Assembly (NCBI RefSeq): GCF_003261175.1
Contig: NZ_QLNP01000067.1
Span: 62,001-126,000 of the forward strand
Direction of reading: 5' to 3'
Source of the DNA: Arthrobacter globiformis
GTDB taxonomy: Bacteria > Actinomycetota > Actinomycetes > Actinomycetales > Micrococcaceae
Length of the DNA: 64,000 bases
The position numbers and the translations under genes are program-made. Shown piece by piece: positions 57,778 to 64,000 of the stretch. The notes under the pieces are model-generated. The model was given only the letters and a program-made list of their open reading frames with translations, was not told the origin of the DNA and ran no database searches. Positions within the stretch are counted from its first letter, which is position 1. Every line of letters starts with the position of its first letter.

Positions 57778-57942
57778 ATGGCTCTTGGAATCATTGCCGT
57801 TTTCGTCGTTTACACCCTACTGATTGCAGCTCCAACGTCACGGCTACCGCCCTGTGCTGAGGTTGCGGTTTCCGTGCTTTTTATATCGACTGTCGTGTTC
57901 GTAGTAGTTTTCCTTAGAGTGAACAGGATTAGAGGCGAATAG
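57778..57942 (+). CDS. Small two-helix membrane protein (54 residues)
   Basis: ATG 57778 to TAG 57942. Two hydrophobic helices (GIIAVFVVYTLLIAA and VAVSVLFISTVVFVVVFL) joined by a short turn with PTSRLPPCAE and ending in RVNRIRGE, a positive-inside tail. The composition is clearly membrane-like, in an otherwise empty AT-richer stretch. No clear ribosome site is visible, so it may be leaderless or not translated. Function unknown; typical size for a small toxin or holin-like protein, which is only a guess. Confidence 0.45.
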   Translation: MALGIIAVFVVYTLLIAAPTSRLPPCAEVAVSVLFISTVVFVVVFLRVNRIRGE

Positions 57943-58248
57943 ACGTGCGGCGCAAGTTATCGCAACGGCTAGCCGATCGCGTAAGTCCCCCTATTTCTTG
58001 CTTACGGGGGTAGCGGCTGCCGAGAGAATAGTTTTGTATTCGACATACGTAGGAACGCCACTAGATCGCGGGGATTTACGTACACAGTTTGCGAGGTTGA
58101 AGCCATTCAGCACTGGTCTTCTCAAAGTATATTTTTGTTCGGCAGATATCTGAACGATTCACTTATATGTACTGCCAATGACTATAAAGAATTGCTAAAA
58201 ATAGTCGAGGGTATTTTTAGGCAGGTGTGGATAAGTCGTGGTCGTCCG
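57943..58248. other. AT-rich non-coding stretch with alternative hairpins
   Basis: About 306 nt. Two mutually exclusive pairings share one segment: GTAAG (57981-57985) with CTTAC (58001-58005), and CCCCC (57987-57991) with GGGGG (58006-58010). A palindrome CGGCTAGCCG is at 57966-57975. 58080-58250 is AT-rich. A plus-strand frame at 58135-58398 runs into the minus-strand gene and is not credible. Confidence 0.4.
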
Positions 58249-58854
58249 TTACGGGCGCGCCTGCGGATAGAGCTCCCCTTCAAAAACCGTGAACTCATCT
58301 ACAGGGAATACCACGGGCTCGTGGTTGATGTAGAAGGTCATAGCGTCCCTGGTCATAGCGATCCATCTACGGACCCACTCCTCCTTCTCCCGGACTGAGT
58401 CCTTGGAAGCCCTCGCTTGGCCGAAACTCAGGAACGGCGTCTTGACTTCAAGCATCTTGCCGATCGTCCTGAGAGTGACTTGTGCGTGGCGTAAGACCTC
58501 GGGAGCGATCAGACCGATCTCTTCGACCTTTTCCCGCAGTTCTTGGAGGCGTGGCTGGTAAGCGTGGAACTCCTCGTCGGTGATGGAGTTGCCTTCCCAA
58601 GCCATGTCTTGGTAGAGGCTCTCGGCTATCGCTAGGAAGCGAACAAAGAGATCCGTCTTGTGGTCCAGGTTGCGGTCGCGGCGCTTTGCCTCGTTCTCAA
58701 GGCGCCACCGCTCTTCGTCAGCAATGGCCTTCTTTGCCTCGCGCTTCGAGGTGAAAATGGCAGCCACAATCTGTGCGGCCACTGCTCCGGTCGCGGCGAG
58801 GCCGGCTGAACCTAGTGCGAGTGCGATTGCTTCTTGAGTTATTTCCCCAGCCAT
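58249..58854 (-). CDS. Membrane-anchored helical protein of unknown function
   Basis: 201 residues. N-terminal membrane helix (IALALGSAGLAATGAVAAQIVAAIF), then a charged coiled coil (SKREAKKAIADEERWRLENEAKRRDRN) and a helical region to the C-terminus, ending VFEGELYPQARP. ATG 58854. Same layout as the genes at 62874-63545 and 63575 onward. Lies 14 nt from the next upstream gene on the strand, so the two are probably one operon. No family recognised. Confidence 0.65.
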   Translation of the reverse strand: MAGEITQEAIALALGSAGLAATGAVAAQIVAAIFTSKREAKKAIADEERWRLENEAKRRDRNLDHKTDLFVRFLAIAESLYQDMAWEGNSITDEEFHAYQPRLQELREKVEEIGLIAPEVLRHAQVTLRTIGKMLEVKTPFLSFGQARASKDSVREKEEWVRRWIAMTRDAMTFYINHEPVVFPVDEFTVFEGELYPQARP

Positions 58855-58868
58855 GTAATGACCATAAG

Positions 58869-59396
58869 CTAGAAAATCTGTGGTGCAGGCTCGTAGTAGT
58901 CGATGTCCTTCGTTTCAGGACGGAGTTCTTCTAGGGCCTTTGACTGCGGCACTAGGTTTCCATACCTGTCTCTCATCCAGACACGGCCAGCCGAATCACG
59001 GAATATGAGATCAACCAGAGGCACCTTGGTCAGCTTCGTGTAATCGACGTTGCAAGGAACCGTGACTTGCGTCCCTGGAGCTACCAGGCGCATCTTCAGT
59101 GAGAAGTCGTTGGGGGATCTCCGGTAGTGCTCTTTGAAGTCGTCATCAACAAGATAGATGAACACGTCGTAGATCAAGGCGTTGGAAGAGTTACGCACGA
59201 CGAAGTGGTGATGGTAAGCATCAAACCAGCCGCTGACTTGGATCGCCTGTTCTTGAATCTCGGCCAGCTTCCGGCGACGGAGCTCGATGGCCAGTTGAAC
59301 GACGGCGAAAAGAAACGCGAGTGCAGTAGCTGTGCCTGCAAGCCAATCGGCTTTGCTGCCGTCTTGGAGCGCAATCCACCATTCAAAAATCCCCAT
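58869..59396 (-). CDS. Membrane-anchored hypothetical protein
   Basis: 175 residues: N-terminal helix (WLAGTATALAFLFAVVQLAIEL), a short basic/coiled stretch (RRRKLAEIQEQ), then a beta-rich domain (QVSGWFDAYHHHFVVRNSSNALIYDVFIYLVDDDF ... VPLVDLIFRDSAGRVWMRDRYG). It resembles other phage-defence or effector-type membrane proteins in plan only. ATG 59396. Its stop is 14 nt before the downstream gene start. Confidence 0.65.
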   Translation of the reverse strand: MGIFEWWIALQDGSKADWLAGTATALAFLFAVVQLAIELRRRKLAEIQEQAIQVSGWFDAYHHHFVVRNSSNALIYDVFIYLVDDDFKEHYRRSPNDFSLKMRLVAPGTQVTVPCNVDYTKLTKVPLVDLIFRDSAGRVWMRDRYGNLVPQSKALEELRPETKDIDYYEPAPQIF

Positions 59397-59473
59397 GGTT
59401 CATGCTAGCGGCTGGCGACTACCGCTCCTGACGAGCGCGGTTTACAAGAACTCATCTAGGGATTCACAGATGT

Positions 59474-59773
59474 CTAGTTGCTCGTTAATGAGGCTGTCTC
59501 CCTGTGAGCTTTGACCTCGGGAGGACTGCCGACTACGTATCCGAAACCGTTACGCTGCCGTATGACGGCCTGCGGGCTATCTGAGCCGATCTTGCCTCGT
59601 AGGTACTGGACGAACCCAAGGATGCCAACTAGAAGCGGCAGGTAGATGGTTGGCTGTGCGACATGGCCTCCAGCCAAGGCCGCCAAGGTAACCCAGGAAG
59701 ACAACGAGAGCGCCGGCCACAGTCCTAGACGCGACGTCCTTCCAGAACTTTCCATCGTGCCATTACTCGCCAT
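59474..59773 (-). CDS. Small two-helix membrane protein
   Basis: 99 residues with two hydrophobic stretches (LWPALSLSSWVTLAALAGG and TIYLPLLVGILGFVQYLRGK), then a polar tail with GYVVGSPPEVKAH. ATG 59773. 77 nt upstream of it the divergent gene at 59852 starts. No family recognised; may be part of the minus-strand unit with the two genes downstream. Confidence 0.55.
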   Translation of the reverse strand: MASNGTMESSGRTSRLGLWPALSLSSWVTLAALAGGHVAQPTIYLPLLVGILGFVQYLRGKIGSDSPQAVIRQRNGFGYVVGSPPEVKAHRETASLTSN

Positions 59774-59851
59774 TGTGACGGCTTGAGCTTTGCTTCGGGT
59801 TCTTCCATGTCATGAGGGTAACGGTTGAAAGGGCGCTGTTAGCATCGTCAA

Positions 59852-60802
59852 ATGGGTGATTTTGAAGACGAGCTAAACTCTCCGCTCACTGTTCGTCGTC
59901 TCCATCTCTTGCTTGAGATCCGGCGTCATGCGAGCGAGAACAGGCACAACTCGGCGGATGTTCTGTGGCTACGCGCAGAAGCAATGAGGGCTACAGATGA
60001 CGGCGACCGCTTCTTGGACAACGATCTGGAAGCGCTGCTGGATAGAAAGTGGATCTTCTACGAAAAGGCCTCCGGCCCCGTTACGGACGTGACCATTACA
60101 CGTGTTGGTCTGGATGTGGCGGAAGAGTTCGAACATTATCGATCCGATCCCCGTAAGCGTGCTCAAGCAGCCAGGAGCTCAGTGCTTCAGTGGCTCTATG
60201 ACGAGTATCTCCAGGGATCGAACTCACCGAACATAAGCCGATTCTCCACCAGTACGTACGGAGCGTTTTATGGCTCTGAGTTTACCGAGGGCGAGATCGT
60301 GCAGGCGACCCGCCACCTTAGGGACCAGCAGCTCATCCAAGGCAAGGCGGCTATGGGTGGTCCCATCGTTCGGCCTCAGATTTCGCCGTACGGCATACAG
60401 AGAATTGAGCACGAGGATAAGCCAGCGGCAGTCGTAGCGAGCGAGAGGGCATCAGTGACGTACAACTACCACTTCAACAACGACGGGCCTGTGAACCTCG
60501 CTAACAACAGTCCTGGCGCGCAACAATCAATCACTCTCACGACCACCCAGATAAACGACGCCAGGATGGCAACCTCTGCCTTTAGTCAGACTCTCCCTAT
60601 TCTCGGCATACCTGAGGAACGCCAGGCTGAGGCCAAACAGGTCATTACAGAGTTGGAAGAGGAAACGACAGCCGCAGCTCCTCAACCGGGCAGGCTCAAG
60701 TCACTCCTGAACAAGGTCGTTGAACTAGCTGTCCTCGGTACGGCCGAGGGAGCAGTTGGAGCTGTCATATCACTGGCTGAGAAAGCCATCGAGGGACTCT
60801 AG
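59852..60802 (+). CDS. Winged-helix-like protein with Asn/Gly-rich strand motif
   Basis: 316 residues, acidic. N-terminal ~150 residues look like two winged-helix units (LHLLLEIRRHASENRHNSADVLWLRAEAM and the LQWLYDEYLQG... TEGEIVQATRHLRDQQLIQGK segment, with the second part like a recognition helix and wing). A strand motif YNYHFNNDGPVNLANNSPGAQQS follows, then a helical C-terminal region that ends with a hydrophobic AVLGTAEGAVGAVISLA stretch. The Asn/Gly motif occurs in several uncharacterised phage-defence-linked proteins. No enzymatic motif seen. It stands alone on the plus strand among the minus-strand cargo. Confidence 0.55.
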   Translation: MGDFEDELNSPLTVRRLHLLLEIRRHASENRHNSADVLWLRAEAMRATDDGDRFLDNDLEALLDRKWIFYEKASGPVTDVTITRVGLDVAEEFEHYRSDPRKRAQAARSSVLQWLYDEYLQGSNSPNISRFSTSTYGAFYGSEFTEGEIVQATRHLRDQQLIQGKAAMGGPIVRPQISPYGIQRIEHEDKPAAVVASERASVTYNYHFNNDGPVNLANNSPGAQQSITLTTTQINDARMATSAFSQTLPILGIPEERQAEAKQVITELEEETTAAAPQPGRLKSLLNKVVELAVLGTAEGAVGAVISLAEKAIEGL

Positions 60803-60809
60803 AGGGCTA

Positions 60810-61361
60810 TTACGGCGTCCAACCCATTCGTACTAGTGCGGTACATATGAACAGGCTTATGCCCGCAGCGGAGGCAAGAGTCAAAGAGATCACGACTAGG
60901 ACATGCTTCATCCAGGCGATCTTGCTCATCCGTACCATTTGATTGGTAATAACTGGGAGGAGCTCCGTTGACTTGATTTTGGCTGGCAGGTTCTCCGGCT
61001 TCCAGTACTTCAAGTGCCCAAAGTAGATGAAGTTATCCTGCCATTCTTTCCCCACCTTTGTAGCTCGTAGACGAGGAATTACCACCCACATGGCGCACCC
61101 AGCACCAAGTACTAAGGCCACTGCTGCAACTATGTAGGAGATGTTCTGCCATGGCCCCTCTAACGCTCCGAACAGCCGGTCCTTCCCTGAAAGAGTGACA
61201 ATTACTCCGAGGCCGGCGGACTCAAGAGCAAAGGCGAAGGAAGCCTTAGCATCTACTTTGCCGGTCCAGTCAACAAGCGCTCCATGGATTCTCCACGCTG
61301 TATCCAGGGCGTCTTTGGCTGAAGTATCTGCGGGCGGCTCGGGTTTCTTGTCCCACCTCAT
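60810..61361 (-). CDS. pycTM: Pycsar effector, transmembrane (DUF5706/PycTM-like)
   Basis: Membrane effector that would be triggered by a cyclic pyrimidine nucleotide to damage the inner membrane and stop phage growth. 183 residues from ATG 61361, which overlaps the cyclase stop (ATGA). After a polar start (SAKDALDTAWRIHGALVDW) comes the family pattern VDAKASFAFALESAG opening the first helix, then LALVLGAGCAMWVVIP and VLVVISLTLASAAGISLFICTALV (about three to four helices in all). The tight pair with a cyclase is the defining PycC-PycTM arrangement. Confidence 0.8.
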   Translation of the reverse strand: MRWDKKPEPPADTSAKDALDTAWRIHGALVDWTGKVDAKASFAFALESAGLGVIVTLSGKDRLFGALEGPWQNISYIVAAVALVLGAGCAMWVVIPRLRATKVGKEWQDNFIYFGHLKYWKPENLPAKIKSTELLPVITNQMVRMSKIAWMKHVLVVISLTLASAAGISLFICTALVRMGWTP

Positions 61362-62083
61362 CAGAGGAGCCAACGGTAATTGGTCTTGTAATAGGTGTAG
61401 TTCTTGCCGCCCATCTTGAAGTCGTACGGCCCAGTCCACATGTTCTTCTCTTTGTGGACAATGGCATCCCTGGTCAACTGCTTGTAGGTGCCGCCGCCAA
61501 TGATGGTGTTGTAGGGGTGTTCGCGCAGATCGCTGAGCTTGGCAGCAAGGTTAGGTGCCGTCCCAATTGAGATCATGTCGTCGTTGCCCCGGAAGCCAGC
61601 GCGGACTAGGAGAGACTTACCACTGGCCACTCCACAGCCGTGCTTCAGCTCCCAGACGTTTTCGCGGATCGACTTGAATTGCTTGTCGATCGCGGGCTGC
61701 ACGAGCTCGGCCATTGCCCACTTGATCTGCATGGCAGACTTCACGGCGCGTGTGAAGCGGTTAGGTCCCGCATAGATACCCATGACTCTGTCACCGTCGA
61801 AACTACGGATATGCCCATTATTCGACCGTATGATGCGTGTGCTCACCGACAGATACGCCTTCATGACCCTCGCCACAGTGTCCGGTGGTGCGATGCCTAC
61901 GAGCCCTGACGAGTCGCGCATGTCAGCGTAAAGGTACGTCGAGGGTAGGTAGAGACCTTCTGAGTATCCCATCTTGTCCGAATCAGGAACGGACTCAATC
62001 GTTCCGTCATTCCGTTCCGTCGTCGTGAGACTGGTGTTGACAGTCTTTACGATGTCGCCCTCGATGTCTGACTTGAGCGTCAT
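61361..62083 (-). CDS. pycC: Pycsar nucleotidyl cyclase (PycC-like, class III cyclase fold)
   Basis: Expected to make cCMP or cUMP upon phage infection. 240 residues from ATG 62083 with AGGGG upstream. Class III cyclase motifs: YADMRDSSGLV with metal Asp54, FDGDRVMGIY with Asp98, GVASGKSLLVRAGFRG, and IGTAPNLAAKLSDL with Asn178 and Lys182. No HAMP, PAS or regulatory domain and no membrane helix, as is usual for PycC. Stop codon overlaps the effector ATG. The substrate-choosing residues cannot be assigned from sequence alone. Confidence 0.82.
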   Translation of the reverse strand: MTLKSDIEGDIVKTVNTSLTTTERNDGTIESVPDSDKMGYSEGLYLPSTYLYADMRDSSGLVGIAPPDTVARVMKAYLSVSTRIIRSNNGHIRSFDGDRVMGIYAGPNRFTRAVKSAMQIKWAMAELVQPAIDKQFKSIRENVWELKHGCGVASGKSLLVRAGFRGNDDMISIGTAPNLAAKLSDLREHPYNTIIGGGTYKQLTRDAIVHKEKNMWTGPYDFKMGGKNYTYYKTNYRWLL

Positions 62084-62129
62084 GCTGCCCCTTGTTCTGC
62101 TATTGATTGATGAAACTAAGAGTAGGTGC

Positions 62130-62414
62130 TCAAAGCCCGCTCGCACCCTTCCATTCGTCCGGGCTCACCCTCTTGATGCTTGAAGAGTGCGCCCAACCGA
62201 GGTGGTACTTGCCTGAAGAATCCAGCCATTCGATGAGGCCGTACATGCTGGTCCAGCCGACCGCCTTGCCATAGATACCTGCCACCTTCACCAAGGGCCG
62301 GCCATACTTCGGGAACTCTCGGATCGCAGCGGGATCATCAAACGGACGGCGTTCGTCGGCGGCCATGCGAGCTATCATGCGCTCGATGTCCTCCGGAGCT
62401 CCACCCTTAATCAT
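62130..62414 (-). CDS. Small protein upstream of the Pycsar pair
   Basis: About 94 residues from ATG 62414 (MIKGGAPEDIERMIARMAADERR), or 131 if an ATG at 62525 is used; the shorter form starts just past an AT-rich promoter-like stretch and a palindrome. The C-terminal half (PLVKVAGIYGKAVGWTSMYGLIEWLDSSGKYHLGWAH) is strand-rich with many aromatic residues, like a small SH3/Tudor-type barrel. Ends 46 nt before pycC on the same strand, so it may be co-transcribed and could be a third component or regulator. Function unknown. Confidence 0.5.
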   Translation of the reverse strand: MIKGGAPEDIERMIARMAADERRPFDDPAAIREFPKYGRPLVKVAGIYGKAVGWTSMYGLIEWLDSSGKYHLGWAHSSSIKRVSPDEWKGASGL

Positions 62415-62447
62415 GCGATCAATCTTAGAATATATGTTCGAACCAAT

Positions 62448-62461
62448 CTTACTGCAGTAAG
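62448..62461. promoter_or_regulatory. 14-nt palindrome in the divergent region before the Pycsar genes
   Basis: CTTACTGCAGTAAG is a perfect 14-nt palindrome in an AT-rich stretch, 33 nt before the ATG at 62414 and 1 nt before the plus-strand ATG at 62463. On the minus strand TTACTG could also act as a -35 with CATATA/TATATT about 18 nt on. Candidate operator for the Pycsar transcript. Confidence 0.45.
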
Positions 62462-62462
62462 C

Positions 62463-62818
62463 ATGGAACCGTGCTTGCAACTGAGCGGCTGGTCCAAACT
62501 GAACAACGCCGAAGGTGAATCGCATGCCGCCACGTCAACGGTAGACGCTGATGAGAATCGACTGCAGGAGCGAGTCGAACTAGGTGCTTTAAAAAGAGCT
62601 CAGCTGACAAGGCTTGGCAGGTAGCTGCCAAGGAACAGGCTGAAGCTGAAGTACAGGCCAAGGCCAAAGCCGCCGCACAGAAGGCTGGTGATGAGAAGAA
62701 GCTCGCGGATCAGAAGGCTGCCGAAGCTAAGGCGCTTGCGGAAAATGGGGCTAAGACCAAAGCCTCCGCTGAGGCGAAAGCTATGGCAGAGGCTGCGAAA
62801 AAAGCTGCTGATAAATAG
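62463..62818 (+). pseudogene. Frameshifted Lys/Ala/Glu-rich helical protein
   Basis: ATG 62463 opens a 53-codon frame (MEPCLQLSGWSK ... ENRLQERVELGALKRAQ) that ends near 62624. A second frame, open from 62555 with no usable start, continues as ADKAWQVAAKEQAEAEVQAKAKAA to KKAADK and stops at 62818. The two frames join naturally around 62591-62605, just after an A5 run, so a one-base indel probably broke a single gene. The downstream half is a long Ala/Lys/Glu coiled coil (TolA-like composition). A strong hairpin follows the stop. Confidence 0.5.
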
Positions 62819-62828
62819 TCATCAGTAA

Positions 62829-62872
62829 ACCAATCGAAAAGAGAGGCAATGAGGCCTCTCTTTTCGATTGGT
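62829..62872. terminator. Bidirectional terminator hairpin
   Basis: Perfect 19-bp stem (ACCAATCGAAAAGAGAGGC at 62829-62847 and its complement at 62854-62872) with a 6-nt loop, between the plus-strand coiled-coil remnant and the minus-strand gene that ends at 62874. The A-rich/T-rich inner parts suit termination from both sides. Confidence 0.8.
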
Positions 62873-62873
62873 A

Positions 62874-63545
62874 CTAAGTGTTGGCTGAATGATCCTTGAG
62901 GTAGCCATGCTTATCCACCTGACTGAGATCGACACTCTTGGCAGTCCTTATCAAGTGCGCCACTTGCGGGTCGTCTCCCTCTTGCTTCTTTGAAAGACGC
63001 TGCTGTGCGACCAGCATAAGGATGGAAGATGCAACTGAAGCTTCCTCCCTCGTGCGGGTGTACTCCTCGTCCGTGAGTTCTGGCACGTGGTCATGGTCCC
63101 GCAGGATCAGGTTTCGAGCAGCTTGAGCCACAGCGCCGCCCGTGCTGATCACAATCATCGAATAGATCCGCTGCATCTCCGACGTGTGCGAAAGGCCCTT
63201 GGCGCTCAAGGCGTCGGCTAGGTCCTTTGTGTAGTCGCGGTTCCCCAGGGTCCTTTGATCTCTTGGGTACTTACTGTTTATCTCTCGCCTAGTGACCGTC
63301 ACGTATTCGAGGTAGCGAAAGTTTGCCGCAATAAGATCTGCAACGTGCGATGTCGCGGTCAGCCGCCACTGTTCTTCGTCCTTGTGCTCGCGTTCATCTT
63401 GGGCCTTCGTACGGTCGATAGCAGCCTGAGCTTTCATCGTTCGCCGTGTCGTGAAGTAGGTGAGCAAGCCACCAGCGATGATGCCGAGTAGTGCAGACCA
63501 CCAAGGAGCTTCGGCACCGGTCATGAAGTTCAGGAAGCCATCCAT
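62874..63545 (-). CDS. Membrane-anchored helical protein of unknown function
   Basis: 223 residues. N-terminal helix (WWSALLGIIAGGLLTYF), a basic/charged coiled coil (TTRRTMKAQAAIDRTKAQDEREHKDEEQWRLTA), then a helical domain with DLIAANFRYLEYVTV, DLADALSAKGLSHTSEMQRIYSMIV and EASVASSILMLVAQQRLSKK. ATG 63545. Same layout as 58249-58854 and the gene after it. No family recognised; the helical domain has no catalytic motif that I can see. Confidence 0.65.
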   Translation of the reverse strand: MDGFLNFMTGAEAPWWSALLGIIAGGLLTYFTTRRTMKAQAAIDRTKAQDEREHKDEEQWRLTATSHVADLIAANFRYLEYVTVTRREINSKYPRDQRTLGNRDYTKDLADALSAKGLSHTSEMQRIYSMIVISTGGAVAQAARNLILRDHDHVPELTDEEYTRTREEASVASSILMLVAQQRLSKKQEGDDPQVAHLIRTAKSVDLSQVDKHGYLKDHSANT

Positions 63546-63574
63546 TGTGTGTCTTTCGAATCAAGCCGACGCGC

Positions 63575-64000
63575 TTATCGCAACCAGAGAAGATACCAGC
63601 GCCGCTTCCGCCGCTCTGCAGGGAGCCGTAGAGCTTTGCGTGTCGCGGAAAAGAGCTTGGCCTGAGCGTCTCGAACGGCTTTGGCATCACCGAAGCCCTC
63701 GTAGTCACGCACCTTACCAAACACGGCCCAGCACTTGCTGAGTAGATCGTCTAGGGCCTGTCGATGCCCCTCCGTTGTGATTGGAGCGATAATCGCGTTG
63801 CTGCGGCGCATGTCGGTAAGCGACTCGATCATCTGGTCGGCAAGCTTTCGCATGCCCTCTCTGTCTGAGACCTTTGTCAGCTTGACGCTGCTGAAAAGTT
63901 GAGAGGCTTCGAGAGTCTTACTGTAACTTTCCCGAATCTCCTTGTCCCACTGCCGCCTATCATCAGCCCGCTGCTTCCGCCCGTCGCTTGCTTTCGTGCT
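63575..64000 (-). CDS. Charged helical protein, 5' end beyond window
   Basis: Minus-strand frame open from the window edge (64000) to a stop at 63575; the visible 141 residues are the C-terminal part. It begins with a very charged stretch (GRKQRADDRRQWDKEIRES), then SYSKTLEASQLFSS, MRKLADQMIESLTDMRRSNAIIAP and a basic/aromatic end (RKRRWYLLWLR). The DRRQWDKE segment matches in position and kind the EERWRLEN and EEQWRL segments of the two related genes, so a membrane helix is expected upstream outside the window. An internal ATG at 63853 is not taken as the start. Confidence 0.6.
   Translation of the reverse strand, partial: STKASDGRKQRADDRRQWDKEIRESYSKTLEASQLFSSVKLTKVSDREGMRKLADQMIESLTDMRRSNAIIAPITTEGHRQALDDLLSKCWAVFGKVRDYEGFGDAKAVRDAQAKLFSATRKALRLPAERRKRRWYLLWLR

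Noticed and set aside
58135-58398. 87-residue plus-strand frame in the AT-rich gap
   Set aside because: Its second half lies over the 3' end of the minus-strand gene at 58249 and the peptide resembles no family.

Overview
The window reads as a chromosome segment of a high-GC Gram-positive actinobacterium, most likely an Arthrobacter/Pseudarthrobacter-type member of the Micrococcaceae. The basis is GC-rich codon use, frequent GTG starts and ATGA/GTGA overlaps, and several actinobacterial marker families: a DUF3000 protein next to RNase D, DUF6421, an MT0933/Rv0909-like antitoxin, HGxxPAAW and TIGR03085 proteins, a PdtaR-like ANTAR regulator, and 13E12/DUF222 HNH nucleases. Genus is inferred from gene families and order, not from a search.

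Bases 1-50.9 kb are mostly core chromosome. 1-3.2 kb holds an ECF vitamin/metal transporter (S, T and a double ATPase). 3.2-8.8 kb (minus strand) holds a FadB/FadJ-like beta-oxidation protein with a 28-nt palindromic operator candidate, a DUF222-HNH nuclease and RNase D. 8.9-10.5 kb is a decayed efeUOB iron-uptake operon: efeU has an in-frame TAG, and efeO and efeB are joined out of frame by an internal deletion. 10.6-20.8 kb holds housekeeping genes (DUF3000, threonine aldolase, SDR plus DUF6421, MsrB, alpha/beta hydrolase, YbaK, SufE plus rhodanese, ZapE, antitoxin-like protein). 20.9-21.9 kb is a cluster of six tRNA genes (Val, Gly, Val, Cys, Gly on the minus strand; Val on the plus strand). 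22-26.7 kb holds a PD-(D/E)XK-like protein and def-fmt-rsmB-rpe.

26.9-31.6 kb is a complete riboflavin operon (pnuX/ribM-ribD-ribE-ribB-ribA-ribH) behind an FMN riboswitch. 31.7-42.1 kb is a his/trp supercluster (hisE, hisG, hisF; then hisI-trpE-trp-associated membrane protein-HGxxPAAW protein-trpC-trpB-trpA-lgt), broken by one minus-strand TIGR03085 gene and a 25-bp-stem palindrome. 42.4-50.8 kb holds gltB-gltD, pyruvate kinase and an ANTAR response regulator.

From tRNA-Leu(CAA) at 51.0 kb to the end of the window lies an integrative element whose right end is not reached. It starts with a tyrosine recombinase beside the tRNA. Next come two excisionase-like HTH proteins, two winged-helix regulators, an XRE/EspR-like regulator, a divergent ECF-like sigma factor, and a surface/conjugation module (bitopic protein, signal-anchor peptide, lytic transglycosylase-like plus NlpC/P60 hydrolase). 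The cargo is lower in GC and consists mainly of membrane-anchored proteins of unknown function.

The clearest system in the cargo is a two-gene Pycsar-type anti-phage module (60.8-62.1 kb, minus strand): a class III nucleotide cyclase whose stop codon overlaps the start of a DUF5706-like transmembrane effector. A small uncharacterised gene sits just upstream in the same orientation. Around it are at least three genes with a shared layout (N-terminal membrane helix, charged coiled coil, helical domain) and a protein that looks like two winged helices plus an Asn/Gly-rich strand motif. These are candidates for further, undescribed cargo functions.
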